Assembly (NCBI RefSeq): GCF_002092855.1
Contig: NZ_LVLC01000001.1
Coordinates: 372,001-436,000, forward strand
Direction of reading: 5' to 3'
Length of the DNA stretch: 64,000 nucleotides
DNA from: Campylobacter concisus
GTDB lineage: Bacteria; Campylobacterota; Campylobacteria; Campylobacterales; Campylobacteraceae
Each line of letters begins with the position of its first letter. Position 1 is the stretch's first letter. Below the pieces are notes generated by a model. It saw only the letters and a list, made by a program, of their open reading frames with translations, did no database searches and was not told the origin of the DNA. Made by a program: the position numbers and the translations under genes. Below are positions 37,273 to 44,998 of this stretch, piece by piece.

Positions 37273-37452
37273 TTATATAACTTTAGATAGAACAAAGGAC
37301 ATAATAACATCGACAAGAGCTAAAAAAAGTGATACAACAGCAACTACGATAAAAACTGCAAAAAAAGCATTTCTAATTTGTTCTTTTGTAGGATAGATAA
37401 CCTTCATTATTTCCAATTTAGAAAGCTTAATATAATTTATAATTTTCTCCAT
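37273..37452 (-). CDS. secE: Preprotein translocase subunit SecE
   Basis: 59-aa single-helix form of SecE. Starts MEKIINYIKLSKLEIMKVIYP with an amphipathic helix and the conserved basic loop TKEQIRNA, followed by one membrane helix (about 29-53). I start at ATG 37452; a longer frame reaching 37503 would run through tRNA-Trp and is rejected. Sits between tRNA-Trp and nusG. Confidence 0.93.
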   Translation of the reverse strand: MEKIINYIKLSKLEIMKVIYPTKEQIRNAFFAVFIVVAVVSLFLALVDVIMSFVLSKVI

Positions 37453-37469
37453 AACCTTAACCTTAGTCG

Positions 37470-37545
37470 TGGCAGGGCAAGAGGGATTCGAACCCCCAAC
37501 CATTGGATTTGGAATCCAGCGCTCTACCGTTGGAGCTATTGCCCT
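37470..37545 (-). tRNA. tRNA-Trp (anticodon CCA)
   Basis: 76 nt: acceptor AGGGCAA / TTGCCCT, D-arm GCTC...GAGC, anticodon loop TTCCAAA (CCA), T-arm GGGGG-TTCGAAT-CCCTC, discriminator G and encoded CCA. First pair of the anticodon stem is a C-A mismatch. Lies between rpmG and secE. Confidence 0.95.
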
Positions 37546-37558
37546 AATAGCTTCTTAA

Positions 37559-37717
37559 TTAACTTTTTAATTTAACTTCTTTATGTATAGTATGTTTTTT
37601 TAATCTTGGGCAATACTTTTTAAGCTCAACTTTATCTGTAGTAGTTTTACTATTTTTAGTTGTTGTATAATTTATATCACCACTTTCAGAGCATTTTAAA
37701 CCAATTTTAATTCTCAT
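37559..37717 (-). CDS. rpmG: 50S ribosomal protein L33
   Basis: 52 aa, read directly from sequence: it starts [17 protein letters not shown], continues with [10 protein letters not shown] and a [13 protein letters not shown] segment, and ends [14 protein letters not shown] lies before the ATG. Zinc-binding L33 proteins have CxxC pairs; here only Cys9 and Cys36 remain, with Ser12 in the second position of the first pair, so it looks like a zinc-free or decaying form. Lies between tuf and tRNA-Trp, as in related genomes. Confidence 0.93.
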   Translation of the reverse strand: MRIKIGLKCSESGDINYTTTKNSKTTTDKVELKKYCPRLKKHTIHKEVKLKS

Positions 37718-37737
37718 ATAAGTCCTTTTCAAAATAT

Positions 37738-37759
37738 CAAAGGGAATGTTCTCCCTTTG
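37738..37759 (-). terminator. Terminator or attenuator after tuf
   Basis: Minus-strand 8-bp stem CAAAGGGA / TCCCTTTG with a 6-nt loop, 15 bases after the tuf stop, followed by ATATTTTGAAAAGG. Probably partial, since rpmG and secE follow closely. Confidence 0.6.
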
Positions 37760-37774
37760 ACAAATTTTTATAAA

Positions 37775-38974
37775 TTAACCAAGTATTTTTGAAACAACAC
37801 CTGAACCAACAGTCCTACCACCTTCACGGATAGCAAAACGAGTGCCTTCCTCAAGTGCTACTGGAGCAATCAATTCAACAGAAATTCTTACATTATCACC
37901 TGGCATAACCATCTCTGTTCCTTCTGGAAGCGTAATTGAACCAGTAACATCAGTTGTTCTTACATAGAATTGTGGTCTATAGTTATTAAAGAAAGGAGTA
38001 TGGCGACCACCTTCTTCTTTTGTCAAGATATAGACTTCGCCTTCAAATTTTGTATGAGGGGTAATTGATTTAGGCTTGCAAAGAACCATACCACGCTCAA
38101 CATCCTCTTTCTTAGTACCACGGAGAAGAACGCCAACATTATCACCAGCTTCGCCTTGATCCATCTCTTTTCTAAACATTTCAACACCAGTAACTGTTGT
38201 TGTTTGAGTTGGCTTAATACCAACAATCTCAATTGTGTCACCAACTTTTATAACACCTTTTTCGATTCTACCAGTTACAACTGTACCACGACCTGAAATC
38301 GAAAAAACATCTTCAATCGGCATAAGAAGGTCTTTATCTGTCGCACGAACTGGAGTTGGAATATAGCTATCAACTGCATCCATTAATTCCATAATTTTTG
38401 CCGACCATTCACCATCTTGACCAGCTTTTGCCTCTTCAAGAGCTTTAAGCGCTGAACCAGAAACAATAGGTGTATCATCGCCTGGGAAATTATACTCATT
38501 AAGTAACTCGCGGATTTCCATTTCGACCAATTCAAGTAACTCAGCATCATCAACCATATCAGCTTTGTTCATGAAAACAACAATATATGGAACACCAACT
38601 TGGCGTGATAATAAAATATGCTCTCTAGTTTGTGGCATTGGGCCATCAGCTGCAGAAACAACCAAAATAGCTCCATCCATTTGTGCGGCACCTGTAATCA
38701 TATTTTTTACATAGTCGGCGTGACCAGGGCAATCAACGTGAGCATAGTGGCGTTTCTCTGTCTCGTACTCAATATGTGAAGTAGCAATTGTAATACCACG
38801 CTCTTTTTCTTCTGGAGCATTATCAATATTATCATAATCCTTTAGCTCAGCAAGTCCCTTGCGTGAAAGAACAGCAGATATTGCAGCTGTTAATGTAGTT
38901 TTACCATGGTCTACGTGACCAATAGTGCCTATGTTTACGTGCGGCTTGTTACGTGAAAATTTTTCTTTAGCCAT
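37775..38974 (-). CDS. tuf: Translation elongation factor Tu
   Basis: GTPase that brings aminoacyl-tRNA to the ribosome. 399 aa from ATG 38974, with GGAGG five bases upstream; the longer frame to 39028 is not coding. GHVDHGKT (19-26), [25 protein letters not shown] and the domain II/III segments ([31 protein letters not shown]) are intact. Co-transcribed behind four tRNAs. Confidence 0.97.
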   Translation of the reverse strand: MAKEKFSRNKPHVNIGTIGHVDHGKTTLTAAISAVLSRKGLAELKDYDNIDNAPEEKERGITIATSHIEYETEKRHYAHVDCPGHADYVKNMITGAAQMDGAILVVSAADGPMPQTREHILLSRQVGVPYIVVFMNKADMVDDAELLELVEMEIRELLNEYNFPGDDTPIVSGSALKALEEAKAGQDGEWSAKIMELMDAVDSYIPTPVRATDKDLLMPIEDVFSISGRGTVVTGRIEKGVIKVGDTIEIVGIKPTQTTTVTGVEMFRKEMDQGEAGDNVGVLLRGTKKEDVERGMVLCKPKSITPHTKFEGEVYILTKEEGGRHTPFFNNYRPQFYVRTTDVTGSITLPEGTEMVMPGDNVRISVELIAPVALEEGTRFAIREGGRTVGSGVVSKILG

Positions 38975-39048
38975 CTTTTCCTCCGTATGTGATATATGTC
39001 TTTTTTCATACCAAATTTGTATAATCATAATAAAATCATATTAACCAG

Positions 39049-39123
<75 letters not shown>

Positions 39124-39249
39124 GAAAAACGCTTGGCAGAGATGATTCCAATTAAATAATACAAACAACTAAAAATTTTGAAAATAAAGTAAGGAATAAC
39201 TGTGTTTAGTAAAATCTAGATACAGCTCCCAGTTTATTTTCCCAAATTT

Positions 39250-39326
39250 TGGAGCGGGAAACGGGGCTCGAACCCGCGACCCTCAGCTTGGAAGGCTGAT
39301 GCTCTAGCCAACTGAGCTACTCCCGC
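39250..39326 (-). tRNA. tRNA-Gly (anticodon TCC)
   Basis: 77 nt: acceptor GCGGGAG / TTCCCGC, anticodon arm TCAGC-CTTCCAA-GCTGA (TCC), T-arm GCGGG-TTCGAGC-CCCGT and encoded CCA. Separated by 126 bases from tRNA-Thr(GGT). Confidence 0.96.
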
Positions 39327-39333
39327 ATAACAA

Positions 39334-39418
<85 letters not shown>

Positions 39419-39471
39419 TTAAACATTAATAAACTATTTTGGTATTTTCTGGTCAAACACTGTTACAAAAA

Positions 39472-39547
39472 TGGAGCTGGTGAACGGACTTGAACCGCCG
39501 ACCCACTGCTTACAAGGCAGTAGCTCTACCAACTGAGCTACACCAGC
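39472..39547 (-). tRNA. tRNA-Thr (anticodon TGT)
   Basis: 76 nt: acceptor GCTGGTG / CACCAGC, anticodon arm ACTGC-CTTGTAA-GCAGT (TGT), T-arm GGCGG-TTCAAGT-CCGTT and encoded CCA. First gene of the tRNA-tuf transcript; a consensus promoter lies just upstream. Confidence 0.96.
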
Positions 39548-39567
39548 ACCTATTTTGTGAAGTGGCA

Positions 39568-39596
39568 ATTATATATCAAAACAATGTAAAAGTCAA
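39568..39596 (-). promoter_or_regulatory. Sigma70 promoter of the tRNA-tuf-ribosomal block
   Basis: On the minus strand: -35 TTGACT (39591-39596), 17-base spacer, -10 TATAAT (39568-39573). The expected start near 39561 leaves a 13-14 base 5' trailer before tRNA-Thr(TGT). A full -35 is unusual for this genus and suits a very strong promoter. Confidence 0.82.
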
Positions 39597-39752
39597 GGGA
39601 AATTTTAAAAAAATTCATAAAAATTAAAACCATAAAATACAGCCATTTAAAAATACAAATTTTTATTACATTTAAATCAGTAATACACCATTAAGTATTT
39701 ATAAAATATGTATAATTTTTATGGTTTTATTTTTTTTAAAAGCTAAAATTTC

Positions 39753-39758
39753 TATAAT
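39753..39758 (+). promoter_or_regulatory. -10 element for the small coiled-coil gene
   Basis: TATAAT 25 bases before the ATG at 39783, in AT-rich sequence with no clear -35. AAGGA lies between it and the start codon. Confidence 0.4.
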
Positions 39759-39782
39759 TACAAAAATATATAAGGATTTAAT

Positions 39783-40031
39783 ATGCAATTTTTACCTTGG
39801 GCAATAATTTTATTACTAATTTATGTAATTTATTTTCTAATGATACGTTATGAGAAAAGAATATCAACTCTTAGCAAATTAATTGAACAAAATAGTGATG
39901 GCATTAAAGAAAATAGGGATTTGATTGGACAAAATAGATCACTTATTGAAAAAAATAAACACGATATCGAAAAAAATACAAAAGACATCATAACAAATGT
40001 TGAAAAAGTAGATATCGATTTGGAAGACTAA
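39783..40031 (+). CDS. Small membrane protein with I-x-x-N heptad coiled coil
   Basis: 82 aa, not recognised as a named family. One N-terminal membrane helix (3-22) followed by basic residues, so the rest should be cytoplasmic. Residues 36-77 are six consecutive heptads with Ile in one core position and Asn in the next: LIEQNSD, GIKENRD, LIGQNRS, LIEKNKH, DIEKNTK, DIITNVE. Asn in the d position favours trimeric coiled coils with buried ions (known from trimeric autotransporter stalks). AAGGA precedes the ATG. It converges with the LuxR-type gene ending the Lap operon. Confidence 0.78.
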   Translation: MQFLPWAIILLLIYVIYFLMIRYEKRISTLSKLIEQNSDGIKENRDLIGQNRSLIEKNKHDIEKNTKDIITNVEKVDIDLED

Positions 40032-40239
40032 AGTTTCTGGTTTCTTATCTCGGCTATTGATAAATTTGCTAGAATTTTTTTATTTAAGATTTTAGCAAAT
40101 CTTTTTTTATTTCAAATTTTATATTTATTATATTCTTCAGCTAGTAAAAGTTATGTATGTATTTCTTATGGGCGCATGTATAAAAATTTATAGTTTTTGA
40201 AGAAGGGCCTTAAATTTATCACAAAAATAAATCAAGACT

Positions 40240-40878
40240 TTATGCGTCAAGCTGCTTCATCAAAAGCACAAGCCCTATTCTATCCTTTACATTTAGCTTA
40301 CTATAAATCGAGCTTGTATGTGCTTTAACTGTTCTTAGTGTAATACCTGTTTTTTCTGAAATTTCACTATTTGTTAGACCCTGATAGATTAAATCTGCAA
40401 TTTCTCTTTCCCTTGAACTAAGCTCAGAGAGGTCGGTCTTTTTGTCTACCTTTTCACTTTCGCTATTAATATATGAGCCGGTTAGCTCACTAATCATTGC
40501 CTGAACAAATTCTTGGTAAAGCCATATATTTCCATTGAAAATAGTTTCAAAAGCATCTTCAAAGTGAGTCTTCCTCATGTGAGAATTTGCATAGCCCTTG
40601 ATTCCAAGCGTAAGCAGATGCTTGCCTTCGTTTATCGTTGGTCTATTTGAGAGTATGAGTATTTTTATATTTGGTGATTCTTCAATTATATTTTTTATAA
40701 CATCATCAATATTATCTTTAAAAACATCAATATCAATGCCTATAATATCAACATCATCATTTATATGAGAAAAAAACTCTTTTCTATTATGTATAAATTT
40801 CACATCACTATTGCCAGTAAAATAGCTTCTCCAAATATTGTTTAATGCACTATTTTGTGTAAATAAAATAACTTGCAT
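40240..40878 (-). CDS. LuxR/NarL-type regulator with atypical receiver domain
   Basis: 212 aa. The C-terminal domain (about 150-212) is a clear LuxR-type helix-turn-helix: LSSREREIADLIYQGLTNSE, then GITLRTVKAHTSSIYSKLNV. The N-terminal 120 residues have the receiver layout (DVDIIGIDIDVF with Asp49/Asp51, ILILSNRP with Ser77), but the early acidic pair is replaced by FTQNS and the conserved Lys after GY is replaced (GYANSH). It may therefore not be a normal phospho-switch. No kinase is adjacent. Last gene of the Lap operon, 18 bases after the 163-aa gene. Confidence 0.85.
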   Translation of the reverse strand: MQVILFTQNSALNNIWRSYFTGNSDVKFIHNRKEFFSHINDDVDIIGIDIDVFKDNIDDVIKNIIEESPNIKILILSNRPTINEGKHLLTLGIKGYANSHMRKTHFEDAFETIFNGNIWLYQEFVQAMISELTGSYINSESEKVDKKTDLSELSSREREIADLIYQGLTNSEISEKTGITLRTVKAHTSSIYSKLNVKDRIGLVLLMKQLDA

Positions 40879-40896
40879 TACCTTTCCTTGGATTAT

Positions 40897-41388
40897 TTAT
40901 ATGATTCTTTCATAAATTTTTTTATTATTTATAAAAAATTCTATATGACGACTTTCGCCGTTTTTGTGTATCTTGTAATCTATTGATGAGAAAAATTTAG
41001 TAACCACAGAAGATTTTTCTTCTAAAAAAATAGTCATTTCAAAAAAATCTTGTGATATAGCATATTTATAAGGGGTATTTAAATTTAAAATTCCGGGATC
41101 AAAGTCAAATTTATCCAAACTCTGGTCATAGCCTTTTATTAAAATTTTAATACTTCTTACTATATCATCGTAAATTTTTAGATTTTTAAATAGCTTTTTA
41201 TGTCTACTAGCAACATCTACTAATTGTAAAAAATCTATTTCACAATCACTAAATTTAAATCGTTCAATTTCGTCATTAACTATATCGCAGTAATGATCAT
41301 CTTTTATGAGATAGAAATTTTGTAAATTTTGAAATTTTTCAATCTCATATTCACCGAATTTCTTATCATAAAAAGCGATCTTGCCCAT
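40897..41388 (-). CDS. Unknown protein coupled to the Lap secretion genes
   Basis: 163 aa, not recognised. No signal peptide or membrane helix, so probably cytoplasmic. N-terminal part MGKIAFYDKKFGEYEIEKFQ and C-terminal SIDYKIHKNGESRHIEFF look like short strands; the centre (70-100) is helical and charged. Two Cys (in DHYCDIV and FSDCEID). Its ATG overlaps the TAA of the lapC-like gene (TAATG), so it is translated together with the secretion machinery. A role in that pathway is inference from position. Confidence 0.7.
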   Translation of the reverse strand: MGKIAFYDKKFGEYEIEKFQNLQNFYLIKDDHYCDIVNDEIERFKFSDCEIDFLQLVDVASRHKKLFKNLKIYDDIVRSIKILIKGYDQSLDKFDFDPGILNLNTPYKYAISQDFFEMTIFLEEKSSVVTKFFSSIDYKIHKNGESRHIEFFINNKKIYERII

Positions 41389-42854
41389 TACCTCTCCGTT
41401 AAAGCATTTTGTTTTGCCTTTAAAATAGGCTTTAATAAATAATCAAGTATTGTCTTTTTGCCGGTAATGATATCAGCTGAGACTATCATACCAACTTTTA
41501 TTCTAAGCGGTTTTTCTTCGCTACCAAGATAATTTTTCTCAGTTTCTATCCTGACCAAATAATAGCTCTCGCCAGTTTTTTCATTAGTCTCTGTATCGGC
41601 ACTAATCTGCGTTACTTTGCCTTTTAAACCACCGTAAATACTAAAATCATAGGCCGTAAATTTAACCATCGTATCAAGCCCAGGCCTCAAAAATGCAACA
41701 TCAGCTGGCTTTACTTTTACTTCAGCTACTAGCTTATCCTCAAGAGGAACAATCTCCGCAATATTTTCTCCAGGCTTGATAACTCCTGATACTGTATGAA
41801 CCATCATTTTACTAACAATACCGTTTACTGGAGATCTTACATATGTTCTTTCTACTCTATCACTTAGGCTGATTTGTGACTCATTTATCCTTGCGATCTC
41901 TGCTGAAACTTCATTTAGCTCTTTTTTTGCATTATTTTTAAATGCCAGCTTTGCCTCTTCTATCTTATTTTTTGCCTCTTTTATGGTCGATTCGACCCTT
42001 GGCACGGCAAGCACAGATGCGTCAAGCTCGCCTTTTAGGTCATTTACGCGTCTTTGAAGCTGGATATACTCGACCTCGCTAACAAGACCTTTTTTAAAGA
42101 TAGGCTCCATGATAGCTTTTTCTTTTAAAACAAGGTTGTAGCTATTTTGAGTTTGAGAAATTTTATTTCTAAGCTCATTTAGCTCACTTTGGCGTTGATG
42201 GATCTGCTCTGTTAGAATTCCTATTTGCTCATTTAAGTGATCAATATTTGAATTATGCAGACTTAGCTCGTATCTTATGGCTTTACTATTGTTCGCATCT
42301 CTAGCTTCGTCGTAGTCGAATTCCTTATCATTTGCCTCAGCATCAAGTCTCATAAATTTTGCTTGAAGTTCATCAAGTCTTAGTTTTGACTCGCCATAAC
42401 TACTCGTAAAATTTTTATTATCTAGCCTTATTAGAATTTGATCTTTCTTGACTTCATCACCCTCTTTTACAAAAATTTGATCGACTATACCGCCTTCGAG
42501 ATTTTGTATCGCTTGGTTTTTTCCAGACGGGATGATTTTACCACTACCTCTTGTGATCTCATCTATTTGTGCCCAGGAAGCCCAAACAAGAAGCCAAAAG
42601 ATAGTTATAGCAACCGTATAGAGTATCTTTTTAGATGTAGATGGGGCTTTAGCCAAAACAGCCTCAGAAAGACTTGACATAAATTTCAAATCATAAGCAT
42701 CATAATTTTTTGTTTGAAGATTAGACTTTATATCATCTACACTATTTAAAATTTTATTACTAGCTTCCTCTTGTTCTTTTATACTATTTTCAGAAATTAA
42801 TCTCTTTTCAGTTTTTAGATTTTCATTTTGTTTATTCTTGATATCTTCTTGCAT
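41388..42854 (-). CDS. lapC: Type I secretion membrane fusion protein, LapC/HlyD family
   Basis: 488 aa from ATG 42854 (GGGA seven bases upstream; the GTG at 42860 is too close). A long cytoplasmic N-terminus (to about 80) is followed by one membrane helix (about 83-103), the barrel/lipoyl half GKIIPSGKNQAIQNLEGGIV, a long coiled-coil hairpin (about 150-320) and the second half with RTYVRSPVNGIVSKMMVHT and the family end KVGMIVSADIITGKK. Bridges the inner-membrane ABC exporter to the TolC-like channel. Start overlaps the lapB-like stop. Confidence 0.9.
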   Translation of the reverse strand: MQEDIKNKQNENLKTEKRLISENSIKEQEEASNKILNSVDDIKSNLQTKNYDAYDLKFMSSLSEAVLAKAPSTSKKILYTVAITIFWLLVWASWAQIDEITRGSGKIIPSGKNQAIQNLEGGIVDQIFVKEGDEVKKDQILIRLDNKNFTSSYGESKLRLDELQAKFMRLDAEANDKEFDYDEARDANNSKAIRYELSLHNSNIDHLNEQIGILTEQIHQRQSELNELRNKISQTQNSYNLVLKEKAIMEPIFKKGLVSEVEYIQLQRRVNDLKGELDASVLAVPRVESTIKEAKNKIEEAKLAFKNNAKKELNEVSAEIARINESQISLSDRVERTYVRSPVNGIVSKMMVHTVSGVIKPGENIAEIVPLEDKLVAEVKVKPADVAFLRPGLDTMVKFTAYDFSIYGGLKGKVTQISADTETNEKTGESYYLVRIETEKNYLGSEEKPLRIKVGMIVSADIITGKKTILDYLLKPILKAKQNALTER

Positions 42855-42856
42855 GA

Positions 42857-44995
42857 TCACTTCCCACTAAGTCTTGCTAAAACTTCATCTCTTGGTCCGT
42901 CCAATAAAATTTTGCCATTATCCATAACTATAAGTCTATCAACAAGATCTAGCATCGACGTCCTATGTGTAACAAGCAGCATCGTTTTATTTGCTGTATT
43001 TGTCTTTAAATTTATTTTTAACTTATTTTCAACCGTATTATCAAGAGAATTTGTTGGCTCATCAAGCAAAATAATAGGACTATCTAGCAAAAATGCCCTA
43101 GCCACAGCTATGCTTTGACGCTGTCCACCACTTATGCCATCGCCTCTTTCAAAAACTGGCATATCAAATCCAAGCGGATGAGCATTTACATATTCATCAA
43201 CTCCGCTTACTTTAGCTGCTTTTATAATCTGAATATCATCAACATATGGTGCTTTTTGAACAATATTTTCTCTAACCGTTCCTTTAAAGAGCACAACATC
43301 TTGCGGAACATAGCCGATATTTCGCCTAAGATCGGCTGGATCGATTTGATTAATATCAATACCATCGATTAGCACTGAGCCTTCAGTTGGTGAGTAAAGT
43401 CCCAAAATGAGCTTTTGTAAAGTAGTTTTTCCAGAGCCATTTTTGCCTATAATGCCAACTTTTTCACCTGGCTGAATAACAAAATTTATCCTATCAAGCG
43501 AACCTTTTGTGGTATCTGGATATGTAAAGCTTACATTCTTAAACTCAATCTTTCCATCAAAAGAATTTCTTCTAACAAATTTTTTACCTTCTGGCCTTTC
43601 AACAGGCATTTGCATAATCTTACTAAGACTTTGATAGGCTGTTTTTGTCTGCTCAAAATTTGCAGCAAGTGAAGCTACCTGTCCCATAGGAGCGATAGCA
43701 CGAGAGCTAAGCATAACCGCAGCGATAAGACCACCCATTGTAAGATGCGTATCTTGTATCATATAGACGCCAAGAACGATGATGGCAATAGTATTTAATT
43801 GCACTAAAAAAGATGTAACAGTGGTTATCGAAGTTGTGATAATTTTTGATTTAATGCTTCTATTTGCTATCTCTCCGGTTGCCTCTTCCCAGTTCCATTG
43901 TATATGTCCGCTAGCACCAAGAGTTTTGATGGTTTCAAGACTACTAAGGCTCTCTATTAAAATTCCATTTTTTATAGCTGAAGCCTCAAATGTACTTTTA
44001 ATGGCATTTTGAAGTGGATCTTTTATAAAAAACGTATAACATAAAATAGCTATCATAATAACAATTGGCACGAGTACGATATAGCTTCCTATAAAATAAG
44101 TAACTATCAAGAAAATGATCGCAAATGGAAGATCCACAATAGCTGCCAATGAGGCTGATGAGAAGAAATTTCTAACCGTATCAAACTCTTTTAGATTACT
44201 AGCGAAAGAACCAACAGATTTTGGTTTATTGCTAAATTTCATATCCATAACGCGCTCAAATAAAATAGAGCTCATTATGATATCGCTCTTTTTACCAGCA
44301 ATCTCAAGAAAATATGATCTTACAAATTTTAAGAAAAGATCTATGCCATAAACTACACTTACGCCAAGTGCCAAGACCCAAAGTGTCTCAACCGCATTAT
44401 TTGGCACAACACGGTCATATACGTTCATCGTAAAAAGCGGACTAGCAAGAACAAATAAATTTATAATAAAACTTGCAAGAACAACATCAAAATAAATCTT
44501 TTTTGAACGTTTTAGAGTTCCCCAAAACCAGTGGTCATTTCCAGCATCAATTAGCTTTGTTGAGCTAGTATCCTCTGGAACAAACTCGCGCTTTAGATAG
44601 TATGCATAGCCTAAATATTCTTCTTTTAATTTACTTATTTCTATCGTGCTAGTACCAGTTGAAAGTTCTGGTGTTATGATATTTGCTGTCTTTTTATCTT
44701 TACTAAAAGATTGCAAGATGCAAGCTTTTTTACCTCTAAGCATTAAAATGCAAGGTAAAACTAAAGGAGAGATTTGTTCAAGATCTTTTCTTACAAGGGT
44801 AGAAGCAAAGCCAGCACGAGAAGCAGCACGAGAAAATAAAGACCTTGAGCTTTTAAGTGAAAAAAGCTCAATCTCATCGCCATCTTTTACTGGCAAGCCA
44901 ATAGTTAAAGCATCGGCGCTGTATGGATTATTATGAAGCTTGGTAAAAATAACCAAACATTGAAGCAGTTCATCTTTTATCTTATCACTATGCAT
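42857..44995 (-). CDS. lapB: Type I secretion ABC exporter, LapB family
   Basis: 712 aa. An N-terminal C39-peptidase-like domain (about 1-130) lacks a catalytic Cys-His arrangement, as in LapB/RTX exporters; a membrane domain (about 165-450) follows, then the nucleotide-binding domain with Walker A GKNGSGKTT (517-525), signature ISGGQ (from 621) and Walker B ILLDE (642-646), H-loop VTHRTS. Such exporters secrete large RTX adhesins in one step. Four bases after the lapD-like gene. Confidence 0.92.
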   Translation of the reverse strand: MHSDKIKDELLQCLVIFTKLHNNPYSADALTIGLPVKDGDEIELFSLKSSRSLFSRAASRAGFASTLVRKDLEQISPLVLPCILMLRGKKACILQSFSKDKKTANIITPELSTGTSTIEISKLKEEYLGYAYYLKREFVPEDTSSTKLIDAGNDHWFWGTLKRSKKIYFDVVLASFIINLFVLASPLFTMNVYDRVVPNNAVETLWVLALGVSVVYGIDLFLKFVRSYFLEIAGKKSDIIMSSILFERVMDMKFSNKPKSVGSFASNLKEFDTVRNFFSSASLAAIVDLPFAIIFLIVTYFIGSYIVLVPIVIMIAILCYTFFIKDPLQNAIKSTFEASAIKNGILIESLSSLETIKTLGASGHIQWNWEEATGEIANRSIKSKIITTSITTVTSFLVQLNTIAIIVLGVYMIQDTHLTMGGLIAAVMLSSRAIAPMGQVASLAANFEQTKTAYQSLSKIMQMPVERPEGKKFVRRNSFDGKIEFKNVSFTYPDTTKGSLDRINFVIQPGEKVGIIGKNGSGKTTLQKLILGLYSPTEGSVLIDGIDINQIDPADLRRNIGYVPQDVVLFKGTVRENIVQKAPYVDDIQIIKAAKVSGVDEYVNAHPLGFDMPVFERGDGISGGQRQSIAVARAFLLDSPIILLDEPTNSLDNTVENKLKINLKTNTANKTMLLVTHRTSMLDLVDRLIVMDNGKILLDGPRDEVLARLSGK

Positions 44996-44998
44996 CTA

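Noticed and set aside
37453-37503. Extension of SecE into tRNA-Trp
   Set aside because: The extra residues are translated tRNA; SecE begins at ATG 37452.
40240-40878. LuxR-type gene as a quorum-sensing receptor
   Set aside because: The N-terminal half is receiver-like, not an acyl-homoserine-lactone domain, and no synthase gene is present.
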